A DNA stretch of 10,488 bases. It comes from Deltaproteobacteria bacterium (GTDB taxonomy: Bacteria; Desulfobacterota; Binatia; DP-6). A program made the translations under genes and the position numbers. The notes under the pieces were generated by a model. The model had not been told where the DNA came from and made no database searches. It was given only the letters and a program-made list of their open reading frames with translations. This document shows, one piece after another, positions 1-5,303 of the stretch. Within the stretch, counting starts at the first letter, position 1. Each line of letters opens with the position of its first letter. The stretch is from the NCBI GenBank assembly GCA_005879245.1, contig VBLA01000190.1:1-10488 (forward strand), read 5' to 3'.

Positions 1-959
1 ACGAGCAGCCGCTGGCCCTTGCGGGCGCCGAGACCGGCCAGGATGTCCCGCGTCGGCTCGAGCTCGAGCGTCAGGGTCCCCGGAGTCTTCTTCATCTTGC
101 GGGCCGACGGGCGGCGCGGGCGGTAGTCGGCCACCGCCGCACACATGACGACGACGGTCGCCGGCGCGAGCGCCGCCTCCACGGCGTCCGCCATCTCCGC
201 CGCGGTCGCGATCGTCACCAGCTGCACCCCGGGCGGCGGCGGCAACCCGACCGGCCCGCTCACCAGCGTCACCACCGCACCCCGACGGCGCGCGACACGA
301 GCGAGCGCGTAGCCCATCTTGCCGCTCGAGCGATTCGACAGGTAGCGCACGGGATCGACCGGCTCCTGCGTCGGCCCGGCCGACACGAGCACGTGCTCGC
401 CGGCCAGATCCTGGGGAACCAGCGCCGCCGAGACCTCCTCGAAGATGTCCGCCGGGTCGGCCAGGCGGCCCGCCCCCTCGTATCCGCAGGCGAGCGCGCC
501 CGTCGCGGGGCCCACCACGCGCGCGCCGCGGGCTACGAGGCGCGCCAGGTTCTCCTGGACGACCGGATGCTCCCACATGTGCACGTTCATCGCCGGCGCC
601 AGCACCACACGTGCCCGCGTCGCGAGCATGACCGTGGTCAGCAGGTCATCGGCGATCCCGGTGGCCAGCTTGGCGAGCACGTTGGCGGTCGCCGGCGCGA
701 TGAGCAGGCACTCCGCGGCGTCGGCGAGCCGGATGTGTCCGATCTCGGATTCCTGCGTCAGGTTGAAGGTATCGGTCGCCACCGGCTGCCCCGACAGCGT
801 CTGGAGGGTGAGGGGGGTCACGAACTGCTGCGCCCCCGCCGTCATGATGACCGGCACGCGCGCGCCCGCGCCGACCAGGAGACGGACGACCTCGCACGCC
901 TTGTAGCACGCGATGCCTCCCGACAGGCCAACCACCACCGTGCGTCCGTCGAGCCGCAT
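1..959 (-). CDS. coaBC: Bifunctional phosphopantothenoylcysteine decarboxylase / phosphopantothenate-cysteine ligase (C-terminus cut by window edge)
   Basis: This enzyme makes two steps of coenzyme A synthesis in the cytoplasm: CoaB joins cysteine to 4'-phosphopantothenate using CTP, and CoaC decarboxylates the product with FMN. The window holds the first 319 codons. The CoaC half shows an N-terminal flavoprotein motif (GLSGGIACYK, residues 11-20), the active-site His in EIGHIRLA (His75), PAMN ending at Asn125, and the catalytic Cys in ACGYEG (Cys158); these numbers match the E. coli enzyme as I know it. The CoaB half starts near residue 188 with VSAGPTQEPVDPVRYLSN and SSGKMG, followed by AAVADYRP (274-281) and the KMKK lysine motif (287-290). 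The ATG lies 3 bases after the TAG of the upstream membrane-protein gene, so the two are probably cotranscribed. The missing part is the last third of CoaB. Nothing suggests it is broken. Confidence 0.96.
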   Translation of the reverse strand, partial: MRLDGRTVVVGLSGGIACYKACEVVRLLVGAGARVPVIMTAGAQQFVTPLTLQTLSGQPVATDTFNLTQESEIGHIRLADAAECLLIAPATANVLAKLATGIADDLLTTVMLATRARVVLAPAMNVHMWEHPVVQENLARLVARGARVVGPATGALACGYEGAGRLADPADIFEEVSAALVPQDLAGEHVLVSAGPTQEPVDPVRYLSNRSSGKMGYALARVARRRGAVVTLVSGPVGLPPPPGVQLVTIATAAEMADAVEAALAPATVVVMCAAVADYRPRRPSARKMKKTPGTLTLELEPTRDILAGLGARKGQRLL

Positions 960-962
960 CGG

Positions 963-1886
963 CTACCCCTCCGCTCCCGCCGGGGGGGCCTCGCGCGCCC
1001 TCAGCCGGAGCAGCTGACCCGGCGACAGATCCTCCCATGCGAGGAAAACACCCGCCGCGCCGATGTTCATCACCATCGAGATGATCCAGGTGAGCAACGA
1101 GTAGCCGAGCGCCTCGTCACGCGGCACTCCGAAGAGGCCGAGCGCCACGACACAGCCGGCTTGCCAGGTACCGATGAAGCCGGGCGCCTGCGGCAGGAAG
1201 ACGAACGCCGCCACGATCACCACGGTGGCGAGTGACGCCGCCACCAGCGGCACGCGCATGTCGAGCGCGAGGAAACTGAAGAGAAAGGTGAGCTGGATCA
1301 GCACCCAGAGGTATGCGGAGTAGGCGAGGACGAGCGCGACCGTGGACCGGTCCGCGAGCCCGCCGAGGCCCCCCAGGAAGGAGCCGACGAGCGGTCGGAT
1401 CCGAGCGGCGAGGGACGACGGAAGGCGTGCGAGGAGCCCCCCGACGAAGGTTTCGGTGGCCGTGCGTCGGCGCTGCATCGCATGCAGCACGACGAAGCCC
1501 AGGACCGCGAGGACCGCGAGGACGATGGCGCTGTCGCGGAGGGCCGCCGGCAGCGGATAGACGAGCGCCACCACGACGAAGCAGGCGACGACGAGCAGCA
1601 TGTCGAAGAGGCGCTCGAGCACCACGCTCGAGAGCGCCGCGCTCATCCCCACCCCGACCTGGCGACCGAGCAGCGCCGGCCGCACCAGCTCGCCGATCCG
1701 AAACGGCAACACGGCCGACGCCCCGAAGCCGATCGCCGTCGCGGACAGAGCGGGGAAGAGCGGCACGTCGCCGAGCGGGCGGAGAAGCACCCGCCAGCGT
1801 TGCGCGCGCACGTAGACGGCCACCAGGCTGGCGAGCATCACGGCAGCCACCCAGAGGGGCCGGGCCGAAAGCAGGATGGCACCCAC
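963..1886 (-). CDS. LPG_synthase_TM / UPF0104 family integral membrane protein; true start probably upstream
   Basis: This is a multi-pass membrane protein of the lysylphosphatidylglycerol-synthase transmembrane family (YbhN/UPF0104, Pfam PF03706), the family that also forms the flippase part of MprF. Recognisable family motifs are RAQRWRVLLRPLG (28-40), PFRIGELVRPALLGR (61-75), VVLERLFDMLLV (88-99) and, near the C-terminus, PQAPGFIGTWQAG. About seven or eight hydrophobic segments follow each other. No aminoacyl-transferase domain is present, so it should not itself make lysyl-lipid; transport or flipping of a lipid is a guess from the family. Coordinates start at the first standard codon, GTG at 1886, which has no ribosome binding site. 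The reading frame stays open upstream and encodes one more typical N-terminal helix (LRLTAGIAVSLGCLYFA), so the real protein is likely about 336 residues, from a CTG at 1973. It lies between a small membrane-protein gene and coaBC. Confidence 0.88.
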   Translation of the reverse strand: MGAILLSARPLWVAAVMLASLVAVYVRAQRWRVLLRPLGDVPLFPALSATAIGFGASAVLPFRIGELVRPALLGRQVGVGMSAALSSVVLERLFDMLLVVACFVVVALVYPLPAALRDSAIVLAVLAVLGFVVLHAMQRRRTATETFVGGLLARLPSSLAARIRPLVGSFLGGLGGLADRSTVALVLAYSAYLWVLIQLTFLFSFLALDMRVPLVAASLATVVIVAAFVFLPQAPGFIGTWQAGCVVALGLFGVPRDEALGYSLLTWIISMVMNIGAAGVFLAWEDLSPGQLLRLRAREAPPAGAEG

Positions 1887-1979
1887 GCGCGCCCAGTCGG
1901 TGCCGCGTGTCGCGAAGTACAGGCACCCGAGTGAGACGGCGATGCCGGCAGTCAGGCGGAGCGTGGCGCGCAGGCGGAT

Positions 1980-1986
1980 CCTCCCC
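1980..1986 (-). promoter_or_regulatory. Strong Shine-Dalgarno (GGGGAGG) upstream of a candidate CTG start
   Basis: On the minus strand GGGGAGG is followed after 6 bases by CTG (1973-1971), which is in frame with the UPF0104 gene and precedes its missing first transmembrane helix. No ATG, GTG or TTG exists in that frame between here and GTG at 1886. The ribosome-binding site therefore supports initiation at CTG, or that a start codon was altered here. Confidence 0.5.
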
Positions 1987-2007
1987 GGCCCTGGGGCCGA
2001 CCGTGCA

Positions 2008-2226
2008 TTATTCCTCGCCCGCGGAGCGGGCGAAAGCGGCGCCTACCCTCCGCCGGCGGACCAGCGGCCACAGCCCGGCCCCGGCCGCCATCGCGCCGCC
2101 GAAGATCAGGAGCCCGCCGAGCGCCTGCCAAGGGGTGTCGAGCCGCAGACCAAAACCGAGCATGGTGAGGAGAAATCCGACGGGTCGCCAGATGCCGTCG
2201 GGCGCCGGTTCCACGTCGTGGTTCAC
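2008..2226 (-). CDS. Small membrane protein, 72 residues, translationally coupled to the phosphatidyltransferase
   Basis: I do not recognise this protein. It starts with GTG at 2226, which overlaps the TGA of the upstream phosphatidyltransferase in a GTGA arrangement (4 bases shared), a typical sign of translational coupling. The predicted 72 residues begin MNHDVEPAPDGIWRP, contain two hydrophobic stretches (about 13-29 and 36-56, the second rich in Gly and Ala), and end in a basic RRRR patch (57-60) and a short acidic tail. By the positive-inside rule the C-terminus is probably cytoplasmic. It has no cysteines or obvious catalytic residues. The reading frame continues upstream through the phosphatidyltransferase, so a longer product in this frame is formally possible, but that upstream part is Arg-rich shadow sequence. 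Its position in the inositol-lipid block suggests a helper or subunit role; this is inference. Confidence 0.6.
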   Translation of the reverse strand: MNHDVEPAPDGIWRPVGFLLTMLGFGLRLDTPWQALGGLLIFGGAMAAGAGLWPLVRRRRVGAAFARSAGEE

Positions 2227-2744
2227 GATGGCGAAGGACCCGCGAGCGCGCGTGCCGCCCCCTGCGTACGGCGAAGGGCGGTCCAGGCCGAGAGGCCGGC
2301 GAGCACGACGACCGCCGCGGCGAGCACCGCGTGCGTCGGTCTGCCGAGCAGCGGGCACGCCAGGTGCGCGACGAGACCGGACAGCCAGCCCCCGACGCCG
2401 ATGACGACGTAGCGCTCGGGGCGCTGCACCCGTCCGAGCTGCAGAGCGAGCCCGAGTCCCTCGGCACGGGCGCGCGTGTAGCTCACCATGAGCGACGTGA
2501 AGGCAGCGATGGCCACCGCGAGCTGGACCCAGCTGCCGCGAAAGAACGCTCCCAGACCGAGGAAGATGGCGAACTCGGCACACCGGTCGGCGACCGAATC
2601 GAGGAACGCCCCGCGCGCGCTCGCGCGGCCGCCCCCGCGCGCCACCCCGCCGTCGAGGATGTCGAGCGTGCCGGCGAGGATCGTGAGCCAACCGGCGAGG
2701 AAGATCCAGCCGCACCAGAACGCCATGCCGGCAAGCACGCTCAC
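2223..2744 (-). CDS. CDP-alcohol phosphatidyltransferase, phosphatidylinositol-phosphate-synthase type; 5' end unresolved
   Basis: This integral membrane enzyme transfers a phosphatidyl group from CDP-diacylglycerol to an alcohol phosphate. The complete family motif D-x2-D-G-x2-A-R-x8-G-x3-D-x3-D is visible: Asp28, Asp31, Gly32, Ala35, Arg36, Gly45, Asp49 and Asp53, the metal and CDP site. The segment SYTRARAEGLG (88-98) followed by RPER (108-111) resembles bacterial phosphatidylinositol-phosphate synthases, and the gene directly follows inositol-3-phosphate synthase. I therefore infer inositol phosphate as acceptor; glycerol 3-phosphate (PgsA) is the alternative. The start given, GTG at 2744, leaves only 27 residues before the first Asp, clearly short. 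The frame upstream still encodes family-like sequence (RLVLGRVHPDALTGAQLVV) but has no ATG, GTG, TTG or CTG back to its in-frame TAG at 2879. A frameshift or sequence error near the 5' end is likely. Confidence 0.87.
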   Translation of the reverse strand: MSVLAGMAFWCGWIFLAGWLTILAGTLDILDGGVARGGGRASARGAFLDSVADRCAEFAIFLGLGAFFRGSWVQLAVAIAAFTSLMVSYTRARAEGLGLALQLGRVQRPERYVVIGVGGWLSGLVAHLACPLLGRPTHAVLAAAVVVLAGLSAWTALRRTQGAARALAGPSPS

Positions 2745-2831
2745 GACGAGCTGCGCTCCGGTGAGCGCGTCGGGGTGAACGCGTCCGAGAACGAGCCGCT
2801 GCTGCCAGCCCCACCGCGACGGCCACCACGC

Positions 2832-2870
2832 CGGCCGCGGCGGCGGCCGTTCCCGGCCGGCAGGCCGGCG
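2832..2870. other. GC-rich inverted repeats at the ino1-phosphatidyltransferase junction
   Basis: A perfect 7-bp stem CGGCCGC / GCGGCCG with a 4-base loop occupies 2832-2849, and two copies of the self-complementary hexamer GCCGGC follow at about 2856-2869. They lie 7-45 bases after the ino1 stop codon in the direction of transcription. There is no T-run, so this is not a standard intrinsic terminator. It could be an mRNA-processing or attenuation structure, or just GC-rich sequence forming stems by chance. Confidence 0.35.
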
Positions 2871-2876
2871 ACACTC

Positions 2877-3980
2877 CTAGCGCTCGATCTCCCCGCGCAG
2901 GAAGCGCTCCACGTGCTCCCGCGCGAGATCGTCGGCGAGCTGCTGCGGCGGGTGTTTCATGAGGTAGGCCGAGACGCTCACCAACGGACCGCCGAGTCCC
3001 CGATCGCGCGCGACGCGGCAGCAGCGAATGGCGTCGATCACGACGCCCGCGGAGTTGGGACTATCTTCGACCGAGAGCCGCAGCTCGAGCTCGATCGGGG
3101 CGTTGCCGAAGCCGCGCCCTTCCATGCGGAGGAAGCAGACCTTGTTGTCGCGCTGCCAGGCGACGTAGTCGCTCGGACCGATGTGGATCATCGACGCCGG
3201 CAAGGGGCGCGGGAGCACGCTCTGCACCGCCTCCGTCTTGGAGCGCCGCTTCAGGCTCGTCCGGGTGCGGTTCAGCATGTTCAGGAAGTCGGTGTTGCCC
3301 CCCGTGTTCAGCTGGTAGGTCCGATCAAGCGCGACGCCGCGATCGTCGAACAGTTTCGCGAGCATGCGGTGGACGATGGTCGCGCCCAGCTGCGACTTGA
3401 CGTCGTCCCCGACGATCGGGATCCGCCGCCGCTCGAACTCGGCCGCCCACTGCGGGTCCGAGGCGATGAAGACGGGGATGCAATTGACGAAGGAAACGCC
3501 CGCCTCCAACGCGGCCCGGGCGTAGTGTTCGGTAGCCTGCTGGCTTCCGACGGGCAGATAGTTGAGGAGGATCTCCGCCCCGCTCCGGCGGAGCACCTCG
3601 GCCACCTCGGCGGGCCGGCGCTCCGCGACCACGAATGCCTGCTCGGGCGGATATTCGCGCATGTGCTCCGCGACGCCATCGAGCACCGGGCCCATCTCCA
3701 CGATCACCGGCGAGCGCGGCAGCTTCGGATAGAGCGTCCGCGTATTGTTCGGCGGGGCGAGCGCGGCCACGTCCACCGGCTGGCCGACCTTGCGCTGGTC
3801 GACGTCGAAGGCACACACGACCTCGATGTCGCTCGGCCGGTAGCCGCCGACGTCGTAGTGCATGAGGCCCACGTGCGCCTTCGCCGTCTGCTGATCCGCA
3901 GCGCGATAGAACTCGATCCCTTGCAGGAGACTGCTCGCGCAGTTTCCGATACCCGTGATGCCGATCGCGATCTTGCTCAT
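2877..3980 (-). CDS. ino1: Inositol-3-phosphate synthase (actinobacterial/archaeal-type short form)
   Basis: It converts glucose 6-phosphate to 1L-myo-inositol 3-phosphate with bound NAD, in the cytoplasm. The 367-residue protein has the N-terminal dinucleotide-binding stretch ITGIGNCASSLLQG (8-21), NNTRTLYPKL (78-87), LPVGSQQATEHYA (142-154), the core DDVKSQLGATIVHR (192-205), QLNTGGNTDFLNM (223-235), SKTEAVQSVL (247-256) with an active-site lysine, and HIGPSDYVAW (266-275). Its length equals that of the mycobacterial Ino1 and is much shorter than the eukaryotic enzyme. I chose ATG at 3980 (MSKIAIG) over an in-frame ATG at 4013 because the extra 11 residues do not resemble the family and the 4013 codon falls inside a promoter-like -10 box. 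It is the first gene of the minus-strand block and supplies the head group for the phosphatidyltransferase that follows. Confidence 0.96.
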   Translation of the reverse strand: MSKIAIGITGIGNCASSLLQGIEFYRAADQQTAKAHVGLMHYDVGGYRPSDIEVVCAFDVDQRKVGQPVDVAALAPPNNTRTLYPKLPRSPVIVEMGPVLDGVAEHMREYPPEQAFVVAERRPAEVAEVLRRSGAEILLNYLPVGSQQATEHYARAALEAGVSFVNCIPVFIASDPQWAAEFERRRIPIVGDDVKSQLGATIVHRMLAKLFDDRGVALDRTYQLNTGGNTDFLNMLNRTRTSLKRRSKTEAVQSVLPRPLPASMIHIGPSDYVAWQRDNKVCFLRMEGRGFGNAPIELELRLSVEDSPNSAGVVIDAIRCCRVARDRGLGGPLVSVSAYLMKHPPQQLADDLAREHVERFLRGEIER

Positions 3981-4010
3981 ATGGTGGGGTCCATGCGCGG
4001 AAGCGCGCCC

Positions 4011-4039
4011 CATATACTCGACGAGGGCAGTGCTGTAAA
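4011..4039 (-). promoter_or_regulatory. Candidate sigma70-type promoter for the ino1 block
   Basis: On the minus strand TTTACA (4039-4034, 5 of 6 matches to the -35 consensus) is followed after exactly 17 bases by TATATG (4016-4011, 4 of 6 matches to the -10). It stands out in very GC-rich sequence. Transcription would start near 4003, leaving a leader of about 24 bases before the ATG at 3980. No operator-like repeat is evident. Confidence 0.5.
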
Positions 4040-4145
4040 TCGCCCGCGCGCGCTGTCGCGGTTTGCCTCACGCCGACACGGGACGCTGCCACACCTCTTG
4101 GTGTAGGGCCCGAGGCTCCCCGCGAGGGCAATGGATGGTGTCTGG
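4040..4145. other. Intergenic spacer between mrp and ino1, with a small hairpin
   Basis: This short gap follows the mrp stop codon. The only clear structure is ACACC-TCTT-GGTGT at 4091-4104, a 5-bp stem with a 4-base loop about 42 bases after the mrp stop. It has no following T-run on the minus strand, so calling it an mrp terminator is weak. Confidence 0.25.
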
Positions 4146-5228
4146 TCAGCTGGGTGGGCTCGCCGCCGGCGCCTGCTCCGCGAGCTGATCCACCGCCGCC
4201 ATCACTCGCTGTGCCAGCTGCTGGAAGAGTCGGCTCACCGGCCCGTCAGGGTCGGCGAGCACCACCGGACGGCCGCCGTCTCCTCCCTCCCGGACTGCGG
4301 GCACGAGGGGAATGCTCGCCAGCAGCGGCACGCCGAACCGCTCCGCGAGCCCGCGCGCACCGCCCTCCCCGAAGATCGGATCGAAGGTCTCACAGCGAGG
4401 GCAGACGTAGCCACTCATGTTCTCGACCACGCCCAGCACGGGCGTGTTCACCTGGGCGAACATCGCCATGCCACGGCCCACGTCCAGGAGGGCCACGTCC
4501 TGGGGTGTCGTCACGATCACTCCCCCGGTGACGGGGACCTGCTGCACGAGGGTCAGCTGCGCATCTCCCGTGCCCGGGGGCATGTCGACGATCAGGCAGT
4601 CGAGCGCGCCCCACTCGACGTCGCGCAGGAACTGCCGGACGATTCCCATGACGATCGGGCCGCGCCAGATGACTGGCGACCCCTCGTCGAGAAAGAAGCC
4701 CATCGACATGCACGCGATCCCGTACCGCTGGACGGGATGGATGCGCCGCGACGGCGTGACGCTCGGTCGCTCCTCGGTGCCGAGCATGATGGGCAGGCTC
4801 GGACCGTACACGTCGGCATCCATGAGCCCGACCCGCTGCCCCCGGGCGGCCAGTGCGAGCGCGAGGTTGACGGCCACGGTGGACTTCCCCACCCCACCCT
4901 TGGTGCTCGCCACCGCGATGATGCGTGCGACACCGGGCAGCGCTGCCCGCGCGGCCCACGGATCCCGCCTGGCGCTCTCCTCCGCGCGCGCCAGGCGGAC
5001 GTCGACCTTCGCCACGCCGGGCTCGCGACCCAGCACCGCCTCGATCTCGGCGGTGAGCTGGCGGAGGATCTCGGGCTTGGCCGTGCCGGGACGGAGAGGT
5101 ACGCGTACCGTGCCGTTCTCGATCACGACGTCGCCCAGCATGCCGAGCTGCACGATGTCGCGCTGGAAGCCCGGAAAGAGCACGGAGCGGAGCGCTGCGC
5201 GCACCCGGTCGGGCGTGAGCTCCGCCAT
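4146..5228 (-). CDS. mrp: Mrp/ApbC family iron-sulfur cluster carrier ATPase
   Basis: This cytoplasmic P-loop ATPase belongs to the Mrp/ApbC/Nbp35 family, which binds and delivers Fe-S clusters to apoproteins. The 360-residue protein has an N-terminal MIP18/DUF59-like domain (about 4-80), a linker, then the ATPase: deviant Walker A KGGVGKST (110-117), MDADVYGPSLP (136-146), DMPPGTGD (215-222), TTPQDVALLD (240-249) and the cluster-binding CPRC motif (Cys276, Cys279) after ENMSGYV. The two-Cys motif and the DUF59 domain separate it from MinD, ParA and NifH. I chose ATG at 5228 (MAELTPDRVRAAL); the frame stays open to 5342, but that extension is Arg-rich, overlaps the divergent neighbour and does not look like the family. 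It is divergent from the AMP ligase and 165 bases upstream of ino1, and may be a single-gene unit. Confidence 0.96.
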   Translation of the reverse strand: MAELTPDRVRAALRSVLFPGFQRDIVQLGMLGDVVIENGTVRVPLRPGTAKPEILRQLTAEIEAVLGREPGVAKVDVRLARAEESARRDPWAARAALPGVARIIAVASTKGGVGKSTVAVNLALALAARGQRVGLMDADVYGPSLPIMLGTEERPSVTPSRRIHPVQRYGIACMSMGFFLDEGSPVIWRGPIVMGIVRQFLRDVEWGALDCLIVDMPPGTGDAQLTLVQQVPVTGGVIVTTPQDVALLDVGRGMAMFAQVNTPVLGVVENMSGYVCPRCETFDPIFGEGGARGLAERFGVPLLASIPLVPAVREGGDGGRPVVLADPDGPVSRLFQQLAQRVMAAVDQLAEQAPAASPPS

Positions 5229-5303
5229 GCGCCGGACAGTATTCGCCCCGTCGCGGAAAGGCAACGTTGTCCGCCGTGGCCGAGCTTGGCTAGACTCCCG
5301 ACG
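5229..5303. promoter_or_regulatory. Divergent intergenic region, mrp / AMP ligase
   Basis: This 75-bp spacer must hold both promoters. On the plus strand TTGTCC (5267-5272), an 18-bp spacer and TAGACT (5291-5296) form a fair -35/-10 pair (4 of 6 matches each). Transcription would then start at or next to the ATG at 5304, which has no Shine-Dalgarno, so a leaderless message is possible. On the minus strand the best pair I see is TTGCCT and TACTGT spaced by 17 bases, a weak match. Confidence 0.35.

Noticed and set aside
393..1235. Plus-strand frame over the coaBC and UPF0104 genes
   Set aside because: It spans two conserved minus-strand genes and has no family features.
1501..1522. Two tandem copies of AGGACCGCG
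   Set aside because: It encodes a Val-Leu-Ala repeat in a membrane helix; short repeats are expected there.
4091..4104. Hairpin ACACC-TCTT-GGTGT as an intrinsic terminator of mrp
   Set aside because: The stem is only 5 bp and no T-run follows, so I list it only as a structure in the spacer.
2331..4106. Long plus-strand frame opposite ino1 and the phosphatidyltransferase
   Set aside because: High-GC DNA keeps antisense frames open. The product has no recognisable motif and low-complexity Arg/His/Glu content.
4146..5228. Mrp protein read as a ParA/MinD partition protein or NifH
   Set aside because: The CPxC cluster motif, the N-terminal DUF59-like domain and DMPPGTGD place it in the Mrp/ApbC group.
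4131..5303. Long open plus-strand frame opposite mrp, joined in frame to the AMP ligase
   Set aside because: It is antisense to a clearly conserved gene and its translation is a His/Arg-rich shadow. The ligase starts at 5304.
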